The notes under the pieces were generated by a model. The model did no database searches and was not told the DNA's origin. It saw nothing but the letters and a program-made list of their open reading frames with translations. From NCBI GenBank assembly GCA_029973955.1, contig JARKQJ010000005.1, forward strand, positions 50,638 through 114,637: a DNA stretch of 64,000 bases. Direction: 5' to 3'. Position 1 is the stretch's first letter; each line of letters begins with the position of its first letter. This document shows positions 51,519-59,828 of the stretch, piece by piece. The position numbers and the translations under genes are program-made. The DNA comes from Paludibaculum sp. GTDB lineage: Bacteria > Acidobacteriota > Terriglobia > Bryobacterales > Bryobacteraceae.

Positions 51519-52730
51519 ATGGACCAATCGATGACGCCGGCACAGGCGGTGATGGAACTGGAGCGGGGCTACCTCCTGCAGAACTATGCTCGCTACCCTC
51601 TGGTGCTCAAGCGCGGTAAGGGCTGCTGGCTGTACGATCTGAACGGACGCCGCTACCTGGACCTGATCTCCGGCATCGGTGTGAACTCCCTGGGGCACGC
51701 CCATCCGCGGATTACCCGTGTGATGAAGGAGCAGATGTCCCTGCTCATTCACTCCAGCAATCTCTACTACCACGAATACCAGGGCCCGCTGGCCAAAAAG
51801 CTCTGCGAAACCAGCGGCCTCCAGCGCGCCTTCTTCTGCAACTCCGGCACGGAAGCCGTGGAGTGCGCGGTGAAGATGGCGCACGCCCACGGCCGCAAGC
51901 GCAGTCCGGACAAGTACGAGATCGTGGCGCTGGATAACAGCTTCCACGGCCGCAGCGTCGGCGCCCTTTCCATCACTGGCCAGCCCAAGTACCGCTCCGA
52001 GTTCGAACCGCTCATGCCGGGCGTCAAGTTTGTCAGCCCGGGCGATGAGGCGGCCTTCGAAGCGGCGGTCGGCGACCGCACGGCGGCCATCTTCCTCGAA
52101 ACGATTCAAGGTGAAGGCGGCATCTATCCCATGCCGGCGGCCTGGCTGCGGAAGGCCCGCGAACTGGCGGACCGCTACGACGCACTGCTCGTCTTCGACG
52201 AGATCCAGTGCGGCATCGGCCGCCCCGGCACGCACTTCGCCTATCAACTGCATGATCCGGCCATCCTGCCCGACGTAGTGACCATGGCCAAGCCCATCGC
52301 CTGCGGCCTGCCGCTCGGAGCGGTGGTTTCGAACGAGCGCGCGGCGGCCTCCATCGCGCCGGGCATGCATGGCACCACCTTCGGCGGAGGCGCCTTGGCC
52401 TGCCGCGTGGCGCTGGAGTTCTACGAGATTCTCGATGAACTGATGCCGCAGATGCGGCGTGTCAGCGACTACTTCTTCGCCGGCCTCCGCGCCCTGCAGG
52501 ACAAGCACCCGATCATTACCGACGTGCGCGGCTTCGGCCTCATGATCGGCGTCGAGATCGAATTCCCCTGCCGCCACTTCGTCTCCCAGGGCATGGCGGA
52601 CGGCCTGCTCTTCAACGTCACCCACGACAATGTCGTGCGCATGCTGCCGCCCTATATCCTCACCGAAAAGGAAGTGGACCGCGCGCTGAAGGGCCTCGGC
52701 AAGATCTTCCGAAACGGCAAGCCCGCCTAG
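51519..52730 (+). CDS. argD: Acetylornithine aminotransferase (class III)
   Basis: A 403-residue PLP enzyme, cytoplasmic. It probably converts N-acetylglutamate semialdehyde to N-acetylornithine, the arginine step that follows ArgC. Class III features are the N-terminal LDLISGIGVNSLGHAHPRI, CNSGTEAVECAVKMAH, LDNSFHGRSVGALSITGQ and the PLP Lys 258 in TMAKPIACGLPLGAV. The family includes related omega-transaminases, so the exact substrate is inferred. It is 29 kb from argCBA. Its end shares a CTAG with the convergent LytTR gene. Confidence 0.85.
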   Translation: MDQSMTPAQAVMELERGYLLQNYARYPLVLKRGKGCWLYDLNGRRYLDLISGIGVNSLGHAHPRITRVMKEQMSLLIHSSNLYYHEYQGPLAKKLCETSGLQRAFFCNSGTEAVECAVKMAHAHGRKRSPDKYEIVALDNSFHGRSVGALSITGQPKYRSEFEPLMPGVKFVSPGDEAAFEAAVGDRTAAIFLETIQGEGGIYPMPAAWLRKARELADRYDALLVFDEIQCGIGRPGTHFAYQLHDPAILPDVVTMAKPIACGLPLGAVVSNERAAASIAPGMHGTTFGGGALACRVALEFYEILDELMPQMRRVSDYFFAGLRALQDKHPIITDVRGFGLMIGVEIEFPCRHFVSQGMADGLLFNVTHDNVVRMLPPYILTEKEVDRALKGLGKIFRNGKPA

Positions 52731-53431
52731 TGCGAGCCGAATTCCAGCCGTTCCAGTAACTCCCGGAACCGCCGGCGGGACACCTCCAGCCGGCGGCCCG
52801 ACTTCAGTGTGACCTCGCCGGAGCCGCCTGGCATCGGCGCAACGTCCTTCACTTCATCCATCCGCACCAGCGCCGCGCGCGAGATGCGGAAGAACTGCGC
52901 CGGATCCAGGCGCATCTCCAGATCGTTCAGCGTCGGGTCCATCCAGTAATCGCGGTCGTGCGTATAAAGGTGCGTCAGCCCCTGCTCGGAGAGAAACGCC
53001 GTGATCTCGGCCACGGGAATGACGACATAGCGCTCGCCCGCGCGCGCCAGCAGGCGCTGGGCGTGGGGCGCGGGCGATGGTCCGGGCGCGGCTTTCCTGA
53101 GCGCGGCGTCCAGGCGGGCGCGGCTCACCGGTTTCAGCAGGTAGTCGGCGGCGTTCAACTCGAAGGCCTCCACGGCATAGTGTTCGAACGCAGTGCAGAA
53201 AACGATGCGCGGTCGCGGCTCGGGCAGAGATGCCGCCACCTCCGTGCCGCTGCAACCGGGCATCTCGATATCGAGCAGCACCACGTCCGGCCGCAGTGCG
53301 CGGATCTGCTCCAGGGCTGCCGGACCATCACCCGCCTCACCGCACACCTCCACGCCGTCCATCGATTCCAGCAGCCGGCGCAGGCGGTCCCGCGCGGGCT
53401 GTTCGTCGTCTACCAGCAGAATTCGGGTCAT
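52727..53431 (-). CDS. LytTR-family response regulator
   Basis: A 234-residue regulator starting at ATG 53431, overlapping the kinase stop as ATGA. The receiver domain starts TRILLVDDEQPARDRL with the phospho-acceptor Asp 54 in VVLLDIEMPG. A C-terminal LytTR DNA-binding domain follows (about 135-230), with YWMDPTLNDLEMRLDP, FFRISRAALVRMDEVKDV and LEVSRRRFRELLERL. Such regulators often control cell-wall, biofilm or stress genes. The target is unknown. Confidence 0.93.
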   Translation of the reverse strand: MTRILLVDDEQPARDRLRRLLESMDGVEVCGEAGDGPAALEQIRALRPDVVLLDIEMPGCSGTEVAASLPEPRPRIVFCTAFEHYAVEAFELNAADYLLKPVSRARLDAALRKAAPGPSPAPHAQRLLARAGERYVVIPVAEITAFLSEQGLTHLYTHDRDYWMDPTLNDLEMRLDPAQFFRISRAALVRMDEVKDVAPMPGGSGEVTLKSGRRLEVSRRRFRELLERLEFGSH

Positions 53432-55032
53432 AGGGGGATTTCCAGGGTCGCAACGGTCTTGCCGGCGCCATCGTCGCGTTCGAGAGTCAGGCGGGCGCGC
53501 TCGCCATAGTAGCCCGCCAATCGCTGACGGGCGTTGCGCAGGCCGTGGCCGGAGTCCGCTGCCGCGTTGGAGAACCCTGGCCCATCGTCGGTGACCGACA
53601 AGCGCAGCGCGGTTTCCGAGATATCTGCCCGAATGGCCACGTGGCACGCCCGGGCGGTGCGCGCGACTGCGTGCTTCACGGCGTTCTCCACCATAGTTTG
53701 CAGCATCATGGCCGGAATTCGCCGCTCCAGAGCGAGAGGGGGGACGTCGATAAAAACCGACAACCGGTCACCAAACCGGGCCTGCTGGATGTCCAGCCAC
53801 GCGCGAATGAACTCCACCTCTTCGGCCAGCGGCACCATCTCCGCCTCTGACCGCCTCAAGGCGTACCGGAAGACTTCGGCCAGCTTCTCCACCGTGCTCT
53901 CCGCCAGCGCGGGATTCGATGGGATCAGGCCGGCTACCGTGTTCAGCGCGTTGAAGAGGAAGTGCGGATCTACCTGTGCCCGCAGGGCCTTGAGTTCCGA
54001 ACGCGACGCTGCCAGCATCAGGTCGCTTCGGCGTACCTCCAGGCGGCGGTTTTCCAGCAGAAACCCGAGAATGCCGTTGAGGTTTTCGAGCAGCGCCAGG
54101 TCTTCGCTGAACAGCGGGCGGCCTTTGGGGGATGGCGCCAGCGTGATGCGGCCCTCTTCGCTGAGCGCCGCGGGCGTGTGGAAGATCTTCTCCGTCAGCG
54201 CCGTGGCCTGCACTCGCAGTTCGGCCTCGCTGGCGGCGGTCTGCAACTGCTCGAGGAAGATCCGCTGCGCCTCGGTGGATGAGAAGGGCCGTCCCAGCAT
54301 CCGCCGGTCCAACACTGTGCCGATCGTGCGGCACAGCCGCGGAACGCCCCACACTACCGGCAGGAACAGAACAGCGGATTGAATCGGGTTAAGCGACTCC
54401 GGCAGCAGCCGGAACCAGAAGGTGAGCGCGGTCAGCGCCACCGCGAAATAGGCGCCCCACTTGGCGAAGAGATCCAGGAACAGGAAGCGGCGGCGTGCGT
54501 AGGAGTCGATCACCAGGATCGTCAGCGGCAGCGAACGCATGGCCAGGCTCAGCCAGTTTTCAAAGGTAGCCAAGGCCAGCGGCACCACCACCATCACGCC
54601 CAGCAGCAGAAGCAGGTTCAGCCGCCCGCCGGAGGAGCGGGTGGCCGCGCTGACGCAGCTCAGCACGAAGAAGAGGCAGAAGGCCGCGCTGAGGTCGCGC
54701 CGTGCATTCTGGAGTGCGAGTTCGCCTGCCTGATAAAGCAATGCGGCAGCCGCCACGCCCGCGCTGCCAAGTCCGATCCATAGCACCCCCCTGGCCCCGA
54801 ACAGCCGCGCCAGCAGGGGTGGGAAGACGCATGCCGCCGCCAGCAGCACGAAGTATTCCAGTGTGAGCAGATTCAGCGCAAACCAGGCGGCAGATGAGAG
54901 GAAGATCGCCGGGTAATGCCACTCGCGCAACTCCGGCCGTCCCAGGCGGAACTGACGCAGCCACAGCACGAACAGACCTAGGAACGCCGCCAGGCCGAAG
55001 GTGTAGACCAGTAGTGAAACTGTGCGATACAC
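53428..55032 (-). CDS. LytS-like sensor histidine kinase
   Basis: A 534-residue membrane kinase. About seven hydrophobic helices span residues 5-240. A cytoplasmic part follows with a GAF-like or linker region and the His_kinase domain: the acceptor His lies in QVDPHFLFNALNTVAGLI (about residue 355), then MMLQTMVENAVKHAV (N-box) and VTDDGPGFS with GHGLRNARQRLAGYYG. It matches the LytS/YehU type that phosphorylates LytTR regulators, here the gene immediately downstream with a 4-bp overlap. Confidence 0.92.
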   Translation of the reverse strand: MYRTVSLLVYTFGLAAFLGLFVLWLRQFRLGRPELREWHYPAIFLSSAAWFALNLLTLEYFVLLAAACVFPPLLARLFGARGVLWIGLGSAGVAAAALLYQAGELALQNARRDLSAAFCLFFVLSCVSAATRSSGGRLNLLLLLGVMVVVPLALATFENWLSLAMRSLPLTILVIDSYARRRFLFLDLFAKWGAYFAVALTALTFWFRLLPESLNPIQSAVLFLPVVWGVPRLCRTIGTVLDRRMLGRPFSSTEAQRIFLEQLQTAASEAELRVQATALTEKIFHTPAALSEEGRITLAPSPKGRPLFSEDLALLENLNGILGFLLENRRLEVRRSDLMLAASRSELKALRAQVDPHFLFNALNTVAGLIPSNPALAESTVEKLAEVFRYALRRSEAEMVPLAEEVEFIRAWLDIQQARFGDRLSVFIDVPPLALERRIPAMMLQTMVENAVKHAVARTARACHVAIRADISETALRLSVTDDGPGFSNAAADSGHGLRNARQRLAGYYGERARLTLERDDGAGKTVATLEIPL

Positions 55033-55060
55033 GCTGACCCGATTTTAGTCCCGAACGGCT

Positions 55061-55429
55061 TCAGCGGCCCAAGGCCGCGCCGACGACGATGCCCACACCC
55101 CAGAGAACGCCAAGGGTCATCAGGACGACAGCGGCCGGGTGCATCCGTTTGTCGGTGCGCTTCAAGGAAGTGATCTCCTGGAAGGGAATCGTCCGGCTGG
55201 ACACCCCATTGCCCTGCGCCACCTGCATGGTCAGCGTGTTCTCATCCACGGATTTGAGCCGGCCCTTCAGCGACTCGCGAGAGCGCGTCTTCACCGCGAT
55301 GGGGGACTCAGCCGGCAGCGCCATCGCCGCCTCGATGATGCGCGATTGCTGCTCCAGGTCAGCGGGCATCACGCCCGGCGCCACTACAAGCTGGATGGCC
55401 ATTCCGAGTACTGCGGCACGTTTGTTCAT
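55061..55429 (-). CDS. Small exported protein with an LSm-like segment and a membrane helix
   Basis: A 122-residue protein with an N-terminal hydrophobic signal (AAVLGMAIQLVVAPGVMPA), a short beta-rich domain (IAVKTRSRESLKGRLKSVDE, TLTMQVAQGNGVSSRTIPFQ) reminiscent of a small SH3/LSm-like barrel, and a C-terminal helix (AAVVLMTLGVLWGVGIVVGA). No catalytic motif is seen. It lies 28 bp upstream of the LytS-like gene on the same strand, so it may be cotranscribed. Function unknown. Confidence 0.65.
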   Translation of the reverse strand: MNKRAAVLGMAIQLVVAPGVMPADLEQQSRIIEAAMALPAESPIAVKTRSRESLKGRLKSVDENTLTMQVAQGNGVSSRTIPFQEITSLKRTDKRMHPAAVVLMTLGVLWGVGIVVGAALGR

Positions 55430-55537
55430 GATCCCTTCCTGAGATCACGTTAGACCCGGTTCCGCGGAATCGCGACGAACAGCCGATGGGCGGCGTGAAT
55501 TGCCGGTTGACCGCAGGGAATCGAACAATGACTGGCG

Positions 55538-56041
55538 CTACAGCCCGAACGGAGGCGCGTACTTCACCCGCCCCTCCATCCCTTCCAGAATCCCCGGCGT
55601 CAACTCCAGCGCCATGAAGTGCGGCCCGGGCGGGAAGGGATGAACCAGCCCCGCCGCCGTCTCGGTCGAGAAACCGAAGCGCGGATAGTAATCCGCGTGG
55701 CCCAGCACCACGATCGCGTCGAAGCCCGCGTGGGCCAGCGTTGGGATGCTCATGTGGATCAGCGCGCCGCCGATGCCGCGGCGCAGCTGCGAAGGCTCCA
55801 CAGCCATCGGCGCCAGCGCCGCCGCGCGGATGGTATGCCCCGCGCACTCAATGGGCAACTCGCTGAACAGGATGTGCCCGGCAATCCGGCCGCAGTTCTC
55901 CGCCACCAGCTCCAGCACGGCGTGACCGCCGTCGCGCAGCGCCCCCACCAGGTCCGCCTCTTCCTCGCCCGGAAAGGCGCGCAGATTCAAATCCCGAATC
56001 TCCTGATAGTCTTCCGGCGACGCGGGACGCAAAGAGATCAC
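55538..56041 (-). CDS. GNAT N-acetyltransferase (YhbS-like)
   Basis: A 167-residue acetyltransferase of the GNAT fold. The acetyl-CoA site reads LAPMAVEPSQLRRGIGGALIHM, and AIVVLGHADYYPRFGF is characteristic of the YhbS-like subfamily. The substrate is unknown. The start overlaps the DinB-like stop as ATGA, so the two are probably cotranscribed and may act together. Confidence 0.85.
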   Translation of the reverse strand: MISLRPASPEDYQEIRDLNLRAFPGEEEADLVGALRDGGHAVLELVAENCGRIAGHILFSELPIECAGHTIRAAALAPMAVEPSQLRRGIGGALIHMSIPTLAHAGFDAIVVLGHADYYPRFGFSTETAAGLVHPFPPGPHFMALELTPGILEGMEGRVKYAPPFGL

Positions 56042-56571
56042 GGCGTCTCCTGTCCGGCGGGCGGCGGCGGAGGCTCCGATGCGCCGGAGAGGTGGCGGTA
56101 GAAACCCAGGTCGCTATCGGTCAGCGCCTTGGTCGCGAAGAGAATCTGGCCGGTGTGCTGCGCGAAGTGTTCCACCACGTGGTAGATCGCTTCCAACACC
56201 GTGACGTCGTAGTTCTGCGGCCGCACCGTCTCGGTCAGGCGCTCCGCGGGCAGTTGCTCGATCACCGCGCACGCCGCCTGCATGGTGCCGTTCAGCCGGT
56301 TCCAGATCTCCGCCTTCGCCACGCTTCCGCGCGCCGCGAACTCCGCGTCTCGCGTCCGCGTGTCCGGCTCGCCGCCCACGCCGTGCAGAATCCACTGCCG
56401 CACGTTGCCCGACAGGTGCAGGCACAGGTTGGCGATGGAATTTGAATGATCACCGGCGCGGTGCCAGATCTGCTCCTCGTCCAGCTTCTCCAGACTGACG
56501 TGAATGCGGGAGAGGAGCTGCCGGAGTTTCCGCGCGGAAAAATCGATAAAGAGTTGGTCTGCTCCAGCCAT
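56038..56571 (-). CDS. DinB/DUF1572-like protein
   Basis: A 177-residue four-helix-bundle protein of the DinB superfamily. Likely metal-binding His residues occur in NLCLHLSGNVRQWILHG and YHVVEHFAQHTGQILF. This superfamily includes thiol-dependent transferases using mycothiol or bacillithiol, but a specific reaction is not visible. It starts 45 bp after a gene of unknown function and overlaps the GNAT gene. Confidence 0.8.
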   Translation of the reverse strand: MAGADQLFIDFSARKLRQLLSRIHVSLEKLDEEQIWHRAGDHSNSIANLCLHLSGNVRQWILHGVGGEPDTRTRDAEFAARGSVAKAEIWNRLNGTMQAACAVIEQLPAERLTETVRPQNYDVTVLEAIYHVVEHFAQHTGQILFATKALTDSDLGFYRHLSGASEPPPPPAGQETP

Positions 56572-56616
56572 ATCAGGACCTCTGCTGGCATGGTAGCGCC
56601 TTCCAGACGGGAGCCG

Positions 56617-57771
56617 CTAGAACAGCCCGAACCGCTTCCGCTTCCCCGTCGCCGCCTTCTCCAGGTCCAGCACCAGCACGCGCGCGTCCAGCGAGATATG
56701 GTGCAGACCCAGGTCGGCTGGCCGGATCCCGTTGTCCAGCAGGTATTCGGCGAAGTCCATGATCGGCTCGCCGGGATTGTCGTTCAGCTTGATTGTCGTG
56801 CACGCGGCGGACTCGCAGTCGTAACGCCTCTGATACGTCTCCGCCAGCATTCGCGCGCCCGCGGCCGCATGCTCCAGATCCCCGTATGTGAACAGCCGGC
56901 GCGTCAGCATGGACTGCACCACTAGCCTGTCGTCATTCGGCGGCAGCTTCGGCGACAGTTCCAGCGCCTCCCAGGCGATGGCGGAACGCCGCGCCTGTGT
57001 CGCCACCGGCTTGTCGTCTTCCAGCAGGCTTAGCAGCATCGCCATGGCGGCCAGCGGCGGCTGCTTGCGCGCCAGTGCGACCACCTCGTCTTCGTCCATG
57101 CCCTTCACGTCGGGCGTCTCCGGTTCTTCGTCCTTCTTCTTCTGATTGCGCTCGTCCGGCACGGGAGAGCCGGCCTCCACCGCCGCGATGGCCGCCAGCA
57201 ATTCTTCGCGCTCCGCGGTCTCGCCCGGGAAGCCCCGGTCCTTCACCGCGCCGCGCGCTTTGGCCAGCGCTTCCTTGGTCAGATCCGGAAGCCGGGCGCG
57301 GGCCATCTGAGCGCAGTAGAGCAACTGCCGCACCTCTTCCACGGTCGCCTTGGAGGGCAGGGCAGAGATCAACTGCGCGAACTCCAGGGCCGCGCTTTCC
57401 GGCTTGCGCGCCAGCGTCTCTTCGAAATGCGTGCGCAGCGCCATCGCCCGGTAGGCGCTCCAGACCATGTTGGCGGCCAGTTCTTCGGCCGCCGCGCGGT
57501 TGACCTGCGCCATCTCGTGATAGACGTCATTCAATAGCACTGCCCGCGTGTTGGCGTCTGTGAAGGAATATGTCAGCGACGCGGCGTCCTCCAGCAGGCG
57601 GCGTGCTTCACCCGGTTGCTTCGATGCGATGGCGTGGGCCGCCCGGATGCGAGTGTCCACACCCAGCACCGGCGGCTCGGAGACCGCCAGCGCCTCCACG
57701 CGCTCCAGCAGCAGTTTCCACTCCGGCACTTCGCCGGGCGCCAGAAGCAGCAGTGCGTACGTTGCCAGCAT
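56617..57771 (-). CDS. Hypothetical helical protein
   Basis: A 384-residue protein with a short hydrophobic N-terminus (MLATYALLLLAPG), probably a weak signal or membrane anchor, followed by helical repeats rich in Ala, Leu and Glu (RAAHAIASKQPGEARRLLED, LEHAAAGARMLAETYQRRYD) and an acidic/Lys-rich linker near residue 215 (RNQKKKDEEPETPD). No recognisable catalytic motif is present. It is separated from the E2 gene upstream by a strong terminator, so it probably has its own promoter. I do not recognise the family. Confidence 0.65.
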   Translation of the reverse strand: MLATYALLLLAPGEVPEWKLLLERVEALAVSEPPVLGVDTRIRAAHAIASKQPGEARRLLEDAASLTYSFTDANTRAVLLNDVYHEMAQVNRAAAEELAANMVWSAYRAMALRTHFEETLARKPESAALEFAQLISALPSKATVEEVRQLLYCAQMARARLPDLTKEALAKARGAVKDRGFPGETAEREELLAAIAAVEAGSPVPDERNQKKKDEEPETPDVKGMDEDEVVALARKQPPLAAMAMLLSLLEDDKPVATQARRSAIAWEALELSPKLPPNDDRLVVQSMLTRRLFTYGDLEHAAAGARMLAETYQRRYDCESAACTTIKLNDNPGEPIMDFAEYLLDNGIRPADLGLHHISLDARVLVLDLEKAATGKRKRFGLF

Positions 57772-57794
57772 GTCAGCCCTGAGTCTCGTCCGAA

Positions 57795-57831
57795 AACGGC
57801 GCCGCCCATCGCATGAAACGATGGGCGGCGC
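57795..57831 (-). terminator. Intrinsic terminator of the lipoate-dependent cluster
   Basis: GCGCCGCCCATCG (57799-57811) pairs perfectly with 57819-57831 over 13 bp around a CATGAAA loop. On the minus strand the stem is followed by GTTTTCGG. It lies 24 bp past the E2 stop. Confidence 0.75.
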
Positions 57832-57854
57832 GAATCAGCGGATGAGCGGCGCGA

Positions 57855-59150
57855 TTAGAGGATCTCGTCGCTCCAGCTCTCAAGAATCGACTTCACCTTC
57901 AGGCAGAACTGGTCCGCCAGGGCGCCGTCGATCAGGCGGTGGTCGAACGTCAGCGCCAGGTGCGCCATGGAACGGATGGCGATGGCGTCGTCGATCACCA
58001 CCGGCTGCTTTTCAATCGCACCCACACCCAGAATGGCCACTTGCGGCTGGTTGATCACCGGAGTGGCGAATAGCGATCCGAATGAGCCGAAGTTCGTGAT
58101 GGAGAACGTGCCGCCCTGCACCTCGTTCGGCTTGAGCTGCTTGGAGCGCGCACGGGCCGCCAGGTCCACGATGGAGCGCTGCAGGCCGACGATGTTCTTT
58201 TCGTCCGCCTGGTGAATCACCGGCACGATCAGGCCGTTCTCCAGCGCCACAGCGATGCCGATGTTGACTTCGTTGTGGTACAGGATGTTTGTCCCTTCGA
58301 TCGACGCGTTCAAGATGGGGAACGCTCGCAGCGCTTCCGCCGTGGCGCGCGTGACGAACGGCAGGAACGTGAGGCTGAAGCCGTAGCGCTGCTGGAAGTC
58401 GTTCTTGGCCTTGGCGCGGGCCTTGGCGACCTTCGTCATGTCCACGCGATGCACTGTCGTCACGTGCGCCGAGCTGTGCTTGGAGAGCACCATGTGCTCG
58501 GCGATCTTCTGCCGCATGATCGACATCGCTTCCACGCGCACCTTGGCCGGCTCCACGCGCGGCAGCGGCGCGGCGGCAGCCGCCGGAGCGGAAACGGGAG
58601 CGGCCACATACGCCGGCGAGGCTGCCGGAGCCTGCCTCCTTGCCAGATAGTCCTCTACGTCCTGTTTCGTGATCCGCCCACCGGCTCCGGTGCCGGACAC
58701 CTGGGCTAGATCCACGTTGTTCTCACGGGCCATGCGGCGCACCAGAGGCGACACCGGGCCGGCAGACTCTTCCACCACAGCCGGGACCGCAACCGGGGCC
58801 ACGGCCGGGGTCGAAGCCGCTTCCACTACGGGCACCGCAACCGGTGCGGCGGCCGGGACTGGCGCCGGTGCCGGGGCCGGTGCTTCCACTACGGGTGCCG
58901 GTGCGGGCGCCGCCGCGCCATCGCCGACGCGCGCCACCACGGTGTTGATCGCCACCACCGTGCCTTCCTGCACCAGAATCTCGCTCAGCGTTCCCGCCGC
59001 GGGAGACGGAATTTCGGTATCCACTTTGTCCGTGGAGATCTCAAAAAGGGGTTCGTCGCGTTCGACGTGGTCGCCCACCTTCTTGAGCCACTTGGTCAAC
59101 GTTCCTTCGACAATGCTCTCGCCCATCTGGGGCATGACGACATCAGCCAT
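57855..59150 (-). CDS. 2-oxo acid dehydrogenase E2 acyltransferase
   Basis: A 431-residue core subunit of a 2-oxo acid dehydrogenase complex. An N-terminal lipoyl domain carries the modified Lys 42 in ISTDKVDTEIPSP. A long Ala/Pro/Val linker follows, then an E3/E1-binding domain (SPLVRRMARENNVDL, GTGAGGRITKQDVEDYL) and the catalytic domain with the active-site FDHRLIDGALADQF. STDKVDTEIP resembles 2-oxoglutarate or branched-chain types, but the E1 gene is not in the window, so the substrate is open. It stands last in lpd-lipB-E2, 21 bp after lipB. Confidence 0.9.
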   Translation of the reverse strand: MADVVMPQMGESIVEGTLTKWLKKVGDHVERDEPLFEISTDKVDTEIPSPAAGTLSEILVQEGTVVAINTVVARVGDGAAAPAPAPVVEAPAPAPAPVPAAAPVAVPVVEAASTPAVAPVAVPAVVEESAGPVSPLVRRMARENNVDLAQVSGTGAGGRITKQDVEDYLARRQAPAASPAYVAAPVSAPAAAAAPLPRVEPAKVRVEAMSIMRQKIAEHMVLSKHSSAHVTTVHRVDMTKVAKARAKAKNDFQQRYGFSLTFLPFVTRATAEALRAFPILNASIEGTNILYHNEVNIGIAVALENGLIVPVIHQADEKNIVGLQRSIVDLAARARSKQLKPNEVQGGTFSITNFGSFGSLFATPVINQPQVAILGVGAIEKQPVVIDDAIAIRSMAHLALTFDHRLIDGALADQFCLKVKSILESWSDEIL

Positions 59151-59171
59151 GGCTTGCTTCTCCTGTTATCT

Positions 59172-59828
59172 TCAGGCGCCGGCGGCGGCGTGCTCCGGCT
59201 CATATTCAAACACGCGTGCGAACTCTTCCACAATCGCACGATGTACCGCCTCGCGTTCAACCCTTACACCCAGCGATTCCATCGAGGCCACCGGGCGAGG
59301 CAGCCCGCACGGCACGATGTGCTGGAAATAACTCAAATCCGTCGTCCAGTTCAGCGCGAAGCCGTGCGTCGTCACCCAGCGCGAAATATGCACCCCCATG
59401 GCGCAGATCTTGCCCTCCGGCGTCCAGACGCCCGTCGCTCCCGCGTCCCTCTGTCCTTCAATCCCAAATCTCCTCAGCGCGGCGAGAATCACCTCTTCCA
59501 ACGCCCGGAGATACGCGACAACATCCCGTTTCCACTCGCGCAGATCCAGGATCGGGTACCCGACCACCTGGCCCGGGCCATGGTAGGTCACGTCGCCGCC
59601 GCGGTCGATCTCAAAATATTCGATGCCCAACTCGGCCAGCCGGCTGCGTCCCACCAGCAGATTCCGCTCGTGCGCGTTCCGCCCCATCGTCAAAACGTGC
59701 GGATGCTCCACCAGCAGAAGCTGGTCCGGGATCAGGCCCTGCTTGCGCTGCTCGGCCAACTCCTTCTGCAGCGCCCAGGCCTCTCCGTAGGGGAGGCGGC
59801 CAAGTTCCCGGACCTCGAGCTTACGCAT
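59172..59828 (-). CDS. lipB: Lipoyl(octanoyl) transferase
   Basis: A 218-residue enzyme that moves octanoate from ACP to the lipoyl domains of 2-oxo acid dehydrogenases. The motifs are LLVEHPHVLTMGRNAHE, RGGDVTYHGPGQVVGYPI, the Lys-bearing GKICAMGVHISRWVTTHG and the nucleophile Cys in HIVPCGLPRPV. The start at 59828 overlaps the lpd stop by 8 bp. The E2 it serves is the next gene. Confidence 0.94.
   Translation of the reverse strand: MRKLEVRELGRLPYGEAWALQKELAEQRKQGLIPDQLLLVEHPHVLTMGRNAHERNLLVGRSRLAELGIEYFEIDRGGDVTYHGPGQVVGYPILDLREWKRDVVAYLRALEEVILAALRRFGIEGQRDAGATGVWTPEGKICAMGVHISRWVTTHGFALNWTTDLSYFQHIVPCGLPRPVASMESLGVRVEREAVHRAIVEEFARVFEYEPEHAAAGA

Noticed and set aside
50424..52625. A 733-codon minus-strand open frame across the GT-C-like gene and argD
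   Set aside because: It runs opposite two genes with clear motifs and has no motif of its own.
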